Shown here in pieces: positions 25,446 to 34,872 of a stretch of DNA of 64,000 bases. The notes beneath the pieces were generated by a model, which saw only the letters and a list, made by a program, of their open reading frames with translations, had not been told where the DNA came from and made no database searches. Both the position numbers and the translations under genes were made by a program. This stretch comes from Streptomyces endocoffeicus (GTDB lineage Bacteria; Actinomycetota; Actinomycetes; Streptomycetales; Streptomycetaceae), in the NCBI RefSeq assembly GCF_016741935.1, contig NZ_JAERRG010000007.1, positions 186,001-250,000 of the forward strand, written 5' to 3'. How positions within the stretch are numbered: the stretch's first letter is position 1; each line of letters starts with the position of its first letter.

Positions 25446-27025
25446 GGGGCGGTCGAACTCCTTTCCCTGGCGCGCAGTTCACGCCTGAGGATCTTGCCGG
25501 TGGCCGAGCGCGGCACGGCGTCCGTGAACTCCACACGGCGCACCTTCTTGTACGGGGCCACCTGTCCGGCAACGTACGCGATCAGGTCGTCCTCCGAGAT
25601 CCGGGTCCCGGGCCTGGGCACCACATACGCCTTGGGGATCTCGTTGCCCGCCCCGTCCGTCACCCCGATCACGGCGGCGTCGACGACGGCCTCATGGGCG
25701 AGCAGCACGGCCTCCAGGTCGGCCGGGGCAACCTGATAGCCCTTGTACTTGATCAGCTCCTTCACCCGGTCCACCACATACAGCCAGCCGTCCGCGTCCA
25801 CATGTCCGACGTCGCCGGTGTGCAGCCAGCCCTCGCCGTCGATCATCGCGTCGGTGTCCTCGGGGCGGCCCAGGTAGCCCTTCATCACCTGCGGTCCGCG
25901 GATGACGATCTCGCCGTCCTCGCCCACTGCCAGGTCCGCACCGCTGTCCGGGTCCACGATGCGCATCTCGGTGCTCGGCAGCAGCTTCCCGACGGTCCCG
26001 GGCGGGGCGTTCTTCGCGTCGCGCGGCACCAGATGGGAGCCCGGGGACAGCTCCGTCATCCCGAACGCCTGCAGCAGCGGCGGTACGCCGAGCCGCTGGG
26101 CGCACGCCTCCGCGAGCCGGGCGTCCAGCGGGGCCGCCGCGCTCAGCACGTACCGCACCGACGACAGGTCATGGCCGTCCACCGCCGGATGCTTGGCGAG
26201 CGCGAGCACGATCGGCGGGGCCACGTAGAGCGCCTGGGCGCGGTGCTTCTCGATCGCCGCGAGGAAGGTGTCGAGTTCGAAGCGGGGCAGCACGATCACC
26301 GTGCCGCCGTTGCGGAGCGGTGCGTTCATGAGCGCCGTAAGGCCGTAGCTGTGGAAGAACGGCAGAACGGCCAGCACCCGCTCCCCCGGCCGGCTGGGCA
26401 CCAGCGTCTCCACCTGCGCGAGGTTGGTGGCCACGTTGCGGTGGGTGAGCATCACGCCCTTGGGGGTGCCGGTGGTGCCGGAGGAGTATGGCAGGACGGC
26501 GATGTCCTCGGCCGGGTCGATCTCCACCACCGGTTCGGGCGCGGTGCCGCTCAGCATGGAGCGCAGCGAGCGATGGCCGCTCGCCTCGTCGCACACGAAG
26601 ACCTCCCGTATCCCCCCGGCACGTTCGGCGGCCTGCCGGGCCACGCCCAGCAGCGCCGAGACGGTGATGATCCAGGACGCGGCCGCGTCCCGGAGCTGCT
26701 TGGCGAACTCCTCGGGTGTGGCCAGCGGATGCACCGTGGTGACCGCGGCCCCGGTGCGGGTGGCGCCGTAGAACGCCGGTGGGTACATGATCGAGTTGGG
26801 GCTGTGCAGGGCCACCACATCGCCCTTGCGCACCCCCGCCTCGGCCAGCGCGGCCCCGATCCGGCGCGCCGCGCGGTCCAGCGCGGCATAGCTCAGGGCC
26901 GCCCCGGTCACGCCGTCCACCAGCGCGGTCAGGTCGCCGAACTCCTCGGCCGCGCGGGCCAGCACGGCGTCGTGGATGGGCAGATCGACGGGCGGTACAT
27001 CGGGATACTCGCTGCGCAGCACCAT
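25442..27025 (-). CDS. AMP-dependent acyl-CoA synthetase (4-coumarate-CoA-ligase-like)
   Basis: A 527-residue ANL-superfamily enzyme that activates a carboxylic acid to its CoA thioester. The P-loop is YSSGTTGTPKG (about 181-191), with FGMTELSPG, the WLHTGDVG motif and the catalytic lysine in PRSATGKILRREL. Sequence style is that of 4CL-like ligases. The ATG at 27025 follows AGGGGAG by six bases. It feeds the dehydrogenase, carboxylase and hydratase encoded around it. The natural acid is unknown; a beta-methyl or terpenoid acid is inferred from the neighbours. Confidence 0.92.
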   Translation of the reverse strand: MVLRSEYPDVPPVDLPIHDAVLARAAEEFGDLTALVDGVTGAALSYAALDRAARRIGAALAEAGVRKGDVVALHSPNSIMYPPAFYGATRTGAAVTTVHPLATPEEFAKQLRDAAASWIITVSALLGVARQAAERAGGIREVFVCDEASGHRSLRSMLSGTAPEPVVEIDPAEDIAVLPYSSGTTGTPKGVMLTHRNVATNLAQVETLVPSRPGERVLAVLPFFHSYGLTALMNAPLRNGGTVIVLPRFELDTFLAAIEKHRAQALYVAPPIVLALAKHPAVDGHDLSSVRYVLSAAAPLDARLAEACAQRLGVPPLLQAFGMTELSPGSHLVPRDAKNAPPGTVGKLLPSTEMRIVDPDSGADLAVGEDGEIVIRGPQVMKGYLGRPEDTDAMIDGEGWLHTGDVGHVDADGWLYVVDRVKELIKYKGYQVAPADLEAVLLAHEAVVDAAVIGVTDGAGNEIPKAYVVPRPGTRISEDDLIAYVAGQVAPYKKVRRVEFTDAVPRSATGKILRRELRARERSSTAP

Positions 27026-27111
27026 GGCCGCTCCCCTCAGCTCGATGGACCTACCTGTCCGTTCTGCCCTATCCACGCGGTCCGTACGACTGCGGCGGGC
27101 CCGGCGCAGGC

Positions 27112-27146
27112 TCAGTACGACTCGGGAACGTTCAGTACGACTTGGG
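27112..27146. repeat. Direct repeat carrying the acyl-CoA dehydrogenase stop
   Basis: TCAGTACGACTCGGG (27112-27126) is repeated as TCAGTACGACTTGGG (27132-27146), period 20. The used stop is TCA 27132-27134. A weaker third copy lies near 27081-27097. Confidence 0.9.
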
Positions 27147-28292
27147 CAGGCCCAGGGTCTGGTGGGAGACGTAGTTGAGGATCATCTCCCGGCTGACGGG
27201 GGCGATCCGGGCCACCCGGGCGGCCGTGATCAGCCGCGCCAGCCCGTACTCGGCGGTCAGGCCGTTGCCGCCAAGGGTGTGCACGGCCTGGTCCACCGCC
27301 CTCACCGCGGCCTCCCCGGCCGCGTACTTGGCCATGTTGGCGGCCTCGCCCGCGCCCGCGTCATCGCCCTCGTCGTACAGGTACGCCGCCTTCGCCATCA
27401 TCAGCCGGGCCAGCTCCAGCTCGATATGGGCCTGGGCGAGGGGGTGGGCGATCGCCTGGTGGGCGCCTATGGGCTCCTTCCACACCTGGCGGGTACGGGC
27501 GTAGACCACGGCCTTGTCGAGCGCGTAGCGGCCCATGCCCAGCGCGAACGCCGCCGTCATGATGCGCTCCGGGTTGAGCCCCGCGAACAGCTGGAGCAGC
27601 CCGGCGTCCTCGTCGCCCACCAGCGCGTCGGCGGGCAGCCGTACGTCGTCCAGCACCAGCTCGAACTGCTTCTCCGCGGCGGCCAGTTCCATGGGGATGT
27701 GGTGGTGGGTGAAGCCGTGGGTCTCGCGCGGGACGATGAACAGACAGGGCTTGAGCTTCCCGGTCCTGGCATCCTCCGTGCGGCCGACGATGAGGATCGC
27801 GTCGGCGTTGTCCACACCGGTGATGAAGACCTTACGGCCGTTGAGTACCCAGCCGCCGCCCTCGTCCCGGCGGGCGGTGGTGGTGATGCGGTGCGAGTTG
27901 GATCCGGCGTCGGGCTCGGTGATGCCGAAGGCCATGGTGATGCTGCCGTCGGCCAGACCGGGCAGCCAGCGCTCCTTCTGCTCGGCGGTGCCGAACCGGG
28001 CGATGACGGTGCCGCAGATGGCGGGCGAGACGACGAGCATGAGCAGCGGGCAGCCCGCCGCGCCCAGCTCCTCCAGGACGATGGACAGCTCGGTGATGCC
28101 GCCGCCCCCGCCGCCGTACTCCTCGGGGAGGTTGACGCCGAGGTAGCCCAGCTTTCCGGCCTCGGCCCACAGTTCGGCGGCCCCCTCGCCCTCCTGGGGG
28201 CCGCCCGGGGCGTGTCCCTTGGCGAAGGACGACACCGCGGCGCGGAGCGCCACGCGCTCCGGGGTGTCCACGGGCGTGTGCGGGCTGGTCAT
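27132..28292 (-). CDS. Acyl-CoA dehydrogenase
   Basis: A 386-residue FAD-dependent acyl-CoA dehydrogenase. Motifs include YGGGGGGITELSIVLEELG, MAFGITEPDAGSNSHRI and WVLNGRKVFITGVDNAD. The C-terminal flavin segment is VHTLGGNGLTAEYGLARL. The C-terminus SHQTLGLPKSY is typical of the family. It introduces the alpha-beta double bond upstream of carboxylation. GGGAGGAG lies seven bases before the ATG. It follows the carboxylase alpha gene after a 223-bp repetitive gap, the only large gap in the operon. Confidence 0.93.
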   Translation of the reverse strand: MTSPHTPVDTPERVALRAAVSSFAKGHAPGGPQEGEGAAELWAEAGKLGYLGVNLPEEYGGGGGGITELSIVLEELGAAGCPLLMLVVSPAICGTVIARFGTAEQKERWLPGLADGSITMAFGITEPDAGSNSHRITTTARRDEGGGWVLNGRKVFITGVDNADAILIVGRTEDARTGKLKPCLFIVPRETHGFTHHHIPMELAAAEKQFELVLDDVRLPADALVGDEDAGLLQLFAGLNPERIMTAAFALGMGRYALDKAVVYARTRQVWKEPIGAHQAIAHPLAQAHIELELARLMMAKAAYLYDEGDDAGAGEAANMAKYAAGEAAVRAVDQAVHTLGGNGLTAEYGLARLITAARVARIAPVSREMILNYVSHQTLGLPKSY

Positions 28293-28310
28293 GGACGGCT
28301 CCTCCCACGT

Positions 28311-28510
28311 GCGTGCGTTGTGCGGGCCATGTGCGCTGTGCTGTGCGGGCCCCTTGCGGTGCGTTGTGCGGTCCAGCTGCTGTGACGCGTTGCGTCGCGG
28401 GCCGCTGCGGTGCCGCGCGACCCGTACGGACTGCGCGGGGGGTGCGACCCGTACGGACTGCGCGAGCTATGCGGCCCGTACGGACTGTGTGGCCCGTACG
28501 GTGTGCGGGG
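28311..28510. repeat. Repetitive operon gap between acyl-CoA dehydrogenase and carboxylase alpha
   Basis: A stretch rich in TGCG repeats. From 28428 to 28502 the motif CCCGTACGG(ACTG) recurs four times with about 20-27 bp spacing, running up to the carboxylase alpha stop at 28516. No gene is seen. Confidence 0.75.
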
Positions 28511-28515
28511 CCGGG

Positions 28516-30507
28516 TCACTCCCCCGCCGCCACGACGGCGAGCAGGGCTCCGACCTCGACCTGGCGGCCGGGGGCGGCGTGCAGGGCGGTGAGCACCCCG
28601 GCGGCGGGCGCGGTGACGCGGTGCTCCATCTTCATGGCCTCCAGCCACAGCAGGGGCTGTCCGGCCTCGACCCGGTCCCCGGCCGCCACCTCGGCGACCC
28701 GCACCACCGTGCCCGGCATGGGCGCCAGCAGCGAGCCGGGCTCGGTGCGGGCGGTGGGGTCGGGGAAGCGGGGCAGCGCGGTGAACACATGGCCGCCCTG
28801 GGGCGTGTCGACATAGCGGCGGTCCCCGTAGGCCGTCACCTCGAACGTCCGCCGGACCCCGGCCACGACAAGGACGACCCGCGCCGGATCGGCGTCTCGC
28901 CCCGGCTCGGCCTCCCGCCCCGGCTCGGCGCCCAGCAGCCGGACGTCGGAGAGGCCCTCCGCGAGCAGCCCGTCACGGGTGAGGCGGTAGCGCACCTCGT
29001 GCTCGGTACCGTCCGGTTCGGCGCGGTAGCTCCTCAGCTGCGGCTGGGAGGGCACATTGCGCCAGCCGCCCAGCCGCCCGGCCACGGTCGCCGGCCGCCG
29101 CGCCGCGTCGGCCAGGGCGGCGGCGAGGGCGGCGAGCGCAGCCGCCTCGTCGCCATCGGAGTCGTCATCGGAGTCGCCGTCGGAGGGAGCGTCGGAGGGA
29201 GCGGTCAGCTCGGGCAAATGGCGTTCGAGGAACCCGGTGTCCATACGTCCCGCCGCGAACTCCGGGTGGCGCAGCGCCCGTACGAGCAGCTCCCGGTTGG
29301 TCACCGGACCGTGGATCCGGGCCCGCTCCAGCCCGTGGGCCAGCCGCCGCACCGCCTCGGCCCGGGTGGGGGCCACGGCGATGACCTTGGCCAGCATCGG
29401 GTCGTAGTGCACGCCGATCGCGTCGCCGCCGTCCGGCCCGGAGTCCACCCGCAGCCCGGGGATCTCCAGCCGGTGCAGGATCCCCGTCTGCGGCCGCCAG
29501 TCGCGCGCCGGGTCCTCGGCGTACAGCCGCGCCTCGACGGCGTGCCCCCGGGGCTCCGGAGGCTCGGCGTCGAGCCGCTCCCCCTCCGCGATCCGCAGTT
29601 GCAGCGCCACCAGGTCGAGGCCGTGGATCTCCTCGGTGACCGGGTGCTCGACCTGGAGGCGGGTGTTCATTTCGAGGAAGTACGCCCGCCCCGAGGGCGA
29701 GACCAGGAACTCCACGGTGCCCGCGCCCTCGTAGCCGATCGCGCGCGCCGCGTTCGCCGCCGACTCGGCCAGGGTGTGCAGCGATTCCTCCGCCAGACCG
29801 GGGGCCGGGGCCTCCTCGATGACCTTCTGGTGGCGGCGCTGGAGGGAGCAGTCGCGGGTGCCGAGGGTCCATACGGTGCCGTGGGTGTCGGCGAGCACCT
29901 GGACCTCGACATGGCGGGCGCCCTCCATATAGGGCTCCACGAAGATCTCACCGTCGCCGAAGGCGGAGGCCGCCTCGGCGCGGGCGGAGTCGAGTTCGGC
30001 GGGGAGCGCGGCCAGCTCGCGCACCACCCGCATGCCCCGGCCGCCGCCGCCCGCCGCCGCCTTGACCAGCACGGGCAGATCACCGGCGGTGACCTCGGCC
30101 GGGTCGAGCGGATCGAGCAGGGGTACGCCCGCCTTGCGCATGATCTCCTTGGCGCGGGTCTTGGAGGCCATGGCCTCCATCGCCTCGGGCGGCGGCCCCA
30201 CCCACACCAGCCCCGCGGCCCTTACGGCGCGCGCGAAGTCGGCGTGCTCGGAGAGGAAGCCGTAGCCGGGGTGGACGGCGTCGGCCCCGGCGGCCAGGGC
30301 GGCCTTCACCAGGAGATCGCCACGCAGGTAGGTGTCGGCCGGGGCGTCGCCCGGCAGCCTTACGGCGGAGTCGGCCTCGCGTGCGTGGGGCGCGTCGGCG
30401 TCCGCGTCGGAGTGCACCGCGACGGTGGCGATGCCGAGGTCACGGCAGGTGCGGACGATACGCCGCGCTATCTCGGCGCGGTTGGCGACCAGGAGGGAAC
30501 GAATCAC
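28516..30507 (-). CDS. Acyl-CoA carboxylase alpha subunit (biotin carboxylase + BCCP)
   Basis: A 663-residue biotin-dependent subunit. The biotin carboxylase part (about 1-445) shows the ATP-grasp glycine loop KAAAGGGGRGMRVV, EVQVLADTHG and EMNTRLQVEHPVTE. A linker rich in Ser/Asp follows (DAPSDGDSDDDSDGDE). The C-terminal biotinyl domain has the biotinylation site EAMKMEH. It carboxylates biotin for the beta subunit. The GTG at 30507 follows TGAGGAA and lies eleven bases after the beta-subunit stop. It belongs to the MccA/AtuF/PccA group; the substrate, branched acyl-CoA or geranyl-like, is inferred from context. Confidence 0.94.
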   Translation of the reverse strand: MIRSLLVANRAEIARRIVRTCRDLGIATVAVHSDADADAPHAREADSAVRLPGDAPADTYLRGDLLVKAALAAGADAVHPGYGFLSEHADFARAVRAAGLVWVGPPPEAMEAMASKTRAKEIMRKAGVPLLDPLDPAEVTAGDLPVLVKAAAGGGGRGMRVVRELAALPAELDSARAEAASAFGDGEIFVEPYMEGARHVEVQVLADTHGTVWTLGTRDCSLQRRHQKVIEEAPAPGLAEESLHTLAESAANAARAIGYEGAGTVEFLVSPSGRAYFLEMNTRLQVEHPVTEEIHGLDLVALQLRIAEGERLDAEPPEPRGHAVEARLYAEDPARDWRPQTGILHRLEIPGLRVDSGPDGGDAIGVHYDPMLAKVIAVAPTRAEAVRRLAHGLERARIHGPVTNRELLVRALRHPEFAAGRMDTGFLERHLPELTAPSDAPSDGDSDDDSDGDEAAALAALAAALADAARRPATVAGRLGGWRNVPSQPQLRSYRAEPDGTEHEVRYRLTRDGLLAEGLSDVRLLGAEPGREAEPGRDADPARVVLVVAGVRRTFEVTAYGDRRYVDTPQGGHVFTALPRFPDPTARTEPGSLLAPMPGTVVRVAEVAAGDRVEAGQPLLWLEAMKMEHRVTAPAAGVLTALHAAPGRQVEVGALLAVVAAGE

Positions 30508-30518
30508 GGGTTCCTCAC

Positions 30519-32117
30519 TCACATCCGGAAGACGCCGAAGCCACCGCGCGCGCCCTCGACCGGCGCGGTGTGCAGGGCGGACAGACACAGGCCGAGCACG
30601 GTGCGGGTGTCGCGCGGGTCGATGACGCCGTCGTCGTAGAGCCGCCCGGAGAGGAAGAGCGGCAGCGACTCGGACTCGATCTGCTGCTCCACCATGGCGC
30701 GCAGCGCGGCGTCGGCCTCCTCGTCGTACGGCTGCCCCTTGGCGGCGGCGGACTGCCGGGCGACGATCGACATCACCCCGGCGAGCTGCTGCGGGCCCAT
30801 CACGGCGGACTTGGCGCTGGGCCAGGCGAAGAGGAAGCGGGGGTCGTACGCCCGGCCGCACATCCCGTAGTGACCGGCGCCGTACGAGGCGCCGATGAGC
30901 ACCGACAGATGCGGGACGCGGGAGTTGGAGACGGCGTTGATCATCATGGCGCCGTGCTTGATGATCCCGCCCTGCTCGTAGTCGCGGCCGACCATGTAGC
31001 CCGTGGTGTTGTGCAGGAAGAGCAGCGGGATGTCGCGCTGGTTGGCGAGCTGGATGAACTGCGCGGCCTTCTGCGACTCCTCGCTGAACAGCACCCCCTG
31101 GGCGTTGGCCAGGACCCCGACCGGGTAGCCGTGCAGCGCGGCCCAGCCGGTGGCCAGGCTGTGCCCGTACAGCGGCTTGAACTCGTCGAAGTCCGAGCCG
31201 TCGACGATCCGGGCGATCACCTCGCGCGGATCGAAGGGGACCTTCAGATCGCTCGGAACGATGCCGAGCAGTTCCTCGGTGTCGTACTTCGGCGGCTCGG
31301 CGGGCCCCGGATCGGACTGCGCCTTGCGCCAGTTGAGGCGGGCCACGACCCGGCGGGCCTGGCGCAGCGCGTCGGGCTCGTCGGTGGCGAAGTAGTCGGC
31401 GAGCCCGGAGGTGCGGGCGTGCATCTCGGCGCCGCCCAGCGACTCGTCGTCGCTCTCCTCACCGGTGGCCATCTTCACCAGCGGCGGACCGCCCAGGAAG
31501 ACCTTGGAGCGCTCCTTGACCATGATCACGTGGTCGGACATCCCAGGGATGTACGCGCCCCCGGCGGTGGAGTTGCCGAAGACCACGGCGATCGTGGGGA
31601 TTCCCGAGGCGGACAGCCGGGTGAGATCCCGGAACATCGCCCCACCGGGGATGAAGATCTCCTTCTGGGAGGGGAGATCGGCGCCGCCGGACTCGACGAG
31701 GCTGACCAGCGGAAGCCGGTTGGCGCGGGCGATCTCATGGGCGCGCAGCGCCTTCTTGAGCGTCCAGGGGTTGCTGGCCCCGCCCCGTACGGTCGGGTCG
31801 TTGGCGCTGATCAGGCACTCCACACCGGAGATCACCCCGATGCCGGTGACGATCGAGGCGCCCACCGGATAGTCGCTGCCCCAGCCGGCCAGCGGCGACA
31901 GCTCCAGGAACGGGGTGTCCGGGTCCAGCAGCATCTCGATCCGCTCGCGGACCAGCAGCTTGCCGCGCTTGCGATGGCGCTGGACGTATTTCTCACCGCC
32001 CCCGGCGAGCGCCTTGGCGTGCTCGCCCTCCAACTCGGCGAGCTTGGCGAGCATCGCCTCCCGATGGGCCGTGTGGTCGGCGCCTGCGGGGTCGAGCGCG
32101 GACGCGAGCACGGTCAC
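30519..32117 (-). CDS. Acyl-CoA carboxylase beta subunit (carboxyltransferase)
   Basis: A 532-residue carboxyltransferase of the MccB/AtuC/PccB family. Features are KYVQRHRKRGKLLVRERIE, the crotonase-like oxyanion glycine pairs in GNSTAGGAYIPGMSD and IGASYGAGHYGMCGRAYDPR, and FAWPSAKSAVMGPQQLAGVM. FLHNTTGYMVGRDYEQGGI is typical of methylcrotonyl/geranyl-CoA types, which keep a second Gly-rich loop. GGAGGT sits six bases before the GTG start. That ribosome site lies in a duplicated copy of the preceding gene's 3' end. Confidence 0.94.
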   Translation of the reverse strand: MTVLASALDPAGADHTAHREAMLAKLAELEGEHAKALAGGGEKYVQRHRKRGKLLVRERIEMLLDPDTPFLELSPLAGWGSDYPVGASIVTGIGVISGVECLISANDPTVRGGASNPWTLKKALRAHEIARANRLPLVSLVESGGADLPSQKEIFIPGGAMFRDLTRLSASGIPTIAVVFGNSTAGGAYIPGMSDHVIMVKERSKVFLGGPPLVKMATGEESDDESLGGAEMHARTSGLADYFATDEPDALRQARRVVARLNWRKAQSDPGPAEPPKYDTEELLGIVPSDLKVPFDPREVIARIVDGSDFDEFKPLYGHSLATGWAALHGYPVGVLANAQGVLFSEESQKAAQFIQLANQRDIPLLFLHNTTGYMVGRDYEQGGIIKHGAMMINAVSNSRVPHLSVLIGASYGAGHYGMCGRAYDPRFLFAWPSAKSAVMGPQQLAGVMSIVARQSAAAKGQPYDEEADAALRAMVEQQIESESLPLFLSGRLYDDGVIDPRDTRTVLGLCLSALHTAPVEGARGGFGVFRM

Positions 32118-32122
32118 AGCGA

Positions 32123-32223
32123 TACCTCCGGTATGTCCAGGCGGCGACAGGGCGGCCCATCGCCAACGGCTGTGGCCCGGAGGCCGGAACGGGGGTTCAA
32201 AGCAGTACCTCCGGTATGTCCAG
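32123..32223. repeat. Duplicated 3' end of the AtuA-like gene
   Basis: TACCTCCGGTATGTCCAG occurs at 32123-32140 and 32206-32223, 83 bp apart, and similarity continues a few bases past it. Both copies encode RLDIPEV on the minus strand. The outer copy ends in TGA overlapping the carboxylase GTG (GTGA), in another frame. Confidence 0.92.
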
Positions 32224-33900
32224 ATGGCGGGAGCGCAGCCATTCCCCGACGGCCTTGGCCTGGGGGTCGAAGCGGGCCTGCGCGGCGACGCCCTCGCCGA
32301 GCAGGCCGTCCACGACGAAGTTCAGGGCCCGCAGCCGGGGCAGCGGATGGCGGGTGATGTTCAGCTCGGCCGCCTCCGGGAGCAGTTCCCGCAGCCGGTC
32401 GGTGGTGAGGGTGTGGGCCAGCCAGCGCCAGGCGGCCTCGCCGCGCGCCCAGACGCCGATGTTGGCGCTGCCGCCCTTGTCGCCGCTGCGGGCCCCGGCG
32501 ACCGCGCCGAGCGGGGCGCGGCGGGTCGGGCCCGGCGGCAGCGGGGGCGGCAACGGCAGTGGGGGCTCCGGCACCCGGCCCATGGCGGCTGGGGTGGGGG
32601 CCGGGGGAACGGACAGCCGGGAGCCGTCCGGCAGCACGGCGGAGTGCGGCACGGTGTCGGCCGGGGTCTCCACGGCCTCGAAGACGCCGTAAGGCGAGCC
32701 CTTTCCGGGCGGTGCGGTGACATGGAAGCCGGGGTAGCTGGCGAGGGCCAGCTCCACGGCCGCGCCGCTGATCACCCTGCCCACCGCTGCCGGGTCCCGG
32801 TCGCGTACCACCAGCCGCAGCAGTGCGCTCGCCTCCTCCTGCACGGCCGCGTCGGGATGGTCGGTGCGGGAGAGGGTCCAGCGGACCTCGGCGGGGCGGC
32901 GCTTGGTCATCGCCCCCTCCATCTGGTCCCGTACGAGCGCCGCCTTGGCCTCGATGTCCAGGCCGGTGAGCACGAACACCACCTCGTTGCGGTGGCCGCC
33001 GAGCCGGGTCAGCCCGGTCTTGAGGGTGCGGGGCGGCGCCTCGCCCCGTACGCCGTGGACGCGCACCCGGTCCGGGCCGTCCTGGGCCAGCCGCACCGAG
33101 TCCAGCCGGGCGGTGACATCCGGGCCCGGGTAGCGGGCGCCCGCCGTCTCGTAGAGGAGCTGGGCGGTGACGGTCCCGACCGTGACGGCGCCGCCGGTGT
33201 GCGGATGCTTGGTGATCACGCTGGAGCCGTCGGGGTGGATCTCGGCGAGGGGGAAGCCGGGGCGGCGGACGTCGTGCTCGGCGAAGAAGGAGTAGTTGCC
33301 GCCGGTCGCCTGGGTACCGCACTCCAGGACGTGCCCGGCGACCACGGCTCCGGCGAGCGCGTCCCAGTCGTCGGCGGCCCATCCGAAGTGCGCGGCGGCC
33401 GGGCCCGTCACCAGCGCGGCGTCCGTCACCCGCCCGGTGACCACCACGTCCGCGCCACCGCGCAGACAGGCCGTGATCCCGGCCCCGCCGAGATACGCGT
33501 TGGCGGTGACCACGCCGGCCCCCCAGTCGCGGGCGCCGAGGAGGTCGTCACCCTCGACATGGGCCACCCGGCAGCCGATCCCGAGCCGCTCGGCGAGCTC
33601 GCGGATCGCGTCCGCCAGCCCGGCCGGGTTGAGCCCGCCCGCGTTGGTGACGAGCCGTACGCCGCGCTCCATGGCGAGCCCCAGGGTGTCCTCGAGTTGG
33701 CGCAGAAAGGTCGTGGCATAGCCCCGCGCGGGGTCCTTGGCGCGGTCCCGGCCCAGGATGAGCATGGTCAACTCGGCGAGGTAGTCACCGGTCAGCACGT
33801 CCAGGGGCCCGCCGGTGAGCATCTCGCGCAACGCGTCGAAGCGGTCGCCGTAGAAGCCGGAGGCGTTGCCGATACGGAGGGGGCGGGGCGGAGGGGTCAC
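32197..33900 (-). CDS. AtuA/DUF1446 family protein
   Basis: A 567-residue protein of the acyclic terpene utilisation AtuA (DUF1446) family. The N-terminal half has RIGNASGFYGDRFDALREML, LVTNAGGLNPAGLADAI and GADVVVTGRVTDAALVTGP. A Pro-rich hinge (VPEPPLPLPPPLPPG) leads to a C-terminal domain with GARSGDKGGSANIGV. AtuA is needed for citronellol/geraniol growth in pseudomonads, but its reaction is not known to me. It overlaps the TIGR03084 gene stop (GTGA) and precedes the carboxylase genes, as in Atu/Liu operons. Its 3' end is duplicated downstream. Confidence 0.9.
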   Translation of the reverse strand: MTPPPRPLRIGNASGFYGDRFDALREMLTGGPLDVLTGDYLAELTMLILGRDRAKDPARGYATTFLRQLEDTLGLAMERGVRLVTNAGGLNPAGLADAIRELAERLGIGCRVAHVEGDDLLGARDWGAGVVTANAYLGGAGITACLRGGADVVVTGRVTDAALVTGPAAAHFGWAADDWDALAGAVVAGHVLECGTQATGGNYSFFAEHDVRRPGFPLAEIHPDGSSVITKHPHTGGAVTVGTVTAQLLYETAGARYPGPDVTARLDSVRLAQDGPDRVRVHGVRGEAPPRTLKTGLTRLGGHRNEVVFVLTGLDIEAKAALVRDQMEGAMTKRRPAEVRWTLSRTDHPDAAVQEEASALLRLVVRDRDPAAVGRVISGAAVELALASYPGFHVTAPPGKGSPYGVFEAVETPADTVPHSAVLPDGSRLSVPPAPTPAAMGRVPEPPLPLPPPLPPGPTRRAPLGAVAGARSGDKGGSANIGVWARGEAAWRWLAHTLTTDRLRELLPEAAELNITRHPLPRLRALNFVVDGLLGEGVAAQARFDPQAKAVGEWLRSRHLDIPEVLL

Positions 33901-34769
33901 GGGGCGCCTCCGGGGCGGTGTCCGGGAACGTCGCTCTGCGGGGCGGGGCTTATAGCGCGGGCATCACCGCCGTTGTGGTCCGTCCGCTGCCCCGGGGCGC
34001 GGCCCTTGCCGGGCGGGCCCGCGAACGCCTGGGCGATGTCCAGCCAGCGGTCCGTGTCCGGCCCTTCGGCGCGTACGGCCAGATCGTCGCGGTGAGCCCG
34101 CTGGGTCACCAGCAGACAGAAGTCCAGCGCGGGCCCGGTGACCCGCTGACCGGCGCCCTCCGGCCCGTACGCCCACACCTCACCGTCCGGGGCGGTGAGT
34201 TCGACCCGGAACTCCTCGGCCGGCGGCTCCATCCCCCGCGCCGCGTACGCGTAGCCCCGCGCCCGGACGCCGATCCGGGCCACATGGCGCAGCCGGGCGG
34301 TGGGGGCCCGGTGCACGCCCAGGGCGTCGGCGACGTCCTGGCCGTGTGCCCAGGTCTCCATCAGCCGGGCGGTCGCCATCGACATCACGCTCATCGGCGG
34401 CCCGTACCACGGCAGCCGGGCGCGCGGCGGCTGCGCGGCCAGCGTCCGGAGCAACCGCTCCCGCCCCTCGCGCCACTGGCCCAGCAGCACCTCGGGCGGC
34501 TCGGCCGCGCCGCGCTCGGCGCCCTCGTCCACGAACGCGTCCGGCGCGGCCCACGCCCGGCGCACCTCGTCCGCGAACCCCTGGACGTCCTCGGCGGCTT
34601 GTACGGCCCGCTCGTCGGTCCACGCGAGATGGGCGATCTGGTGGGCGATGGTCCACCCGGGCGCGGGCGTCGCCATCCGCCACTCCGCGCCCCCGAGCCC
34701 GGCCACCAGGCCGTCCAACTCGTCCCCCTCCGCCCGCAGATCGCCGAGCAGAGCCTCCGTCTCGGACAC
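33897..34769 (-). CDS. TIGR03084-type DinB/MDMPI-fold protein
   Basis: A 290-residue protein with the MDMPI/DinB four-helix metal-binding fold. Candidate metal ligands are His in GWTIAHQIAHLAWTD and in LMETWAHGQDVADAL. The second half is a mixed domain (LTAPDGEVWAYGPEGA) seen in the TIGR03084 family, which typically sits in acyl-CoA catabolic clusters of actinomycetes. Function is unknown; a thiol- or water-transfer step is a guess. The GTG at 34769 follows GGGAG by six bases. It is the first gene of the eight-gene operon. Confidence 0.85.
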   Translation of the reverse strand: MSETEALLGDLRAEGDELDGLVAGLGGAEWRMATPAPGWTIAHQIAHLAWTDERAVQAAEDVQGFADEVRRAWAAPDAFVDEGAERGAAEPPEVLLGQWREGRERLLRTLAAQPPRARLPWYGPPMSVMSMATARLMETWAHGQDVADALGVHRAPTARLRHVARIGVRARGYAYAARGMEPPAEEFRVELTAPDGEVWAYGPEGAGQRVTGPALDFCLLVTQRAHRDDLAVRAEGPDTDRWLDIAQAFAGPPGKGRAPGQRTDHNGGDARAISPAPQSDVPGHRPGGAP

Positions 34770-34872
34770 GCGTCGCTCCCGTCGTCGGGTCTGTCGTGTG
34801 TCGGCCTTCTCTTGCCCTCGCCGAGTGCTTCGAGTGCTCTCGTCGAGCGAGGGTGGCAGCGCGACGAGAAAC

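Noticed and set aside
28219..30639. An 806-codon plus-strand frame opposite carboxylase alpha
   Set aside because: Same register artefact; the minus-strand protein has a biotinylation site and ATP-grasp motifs.
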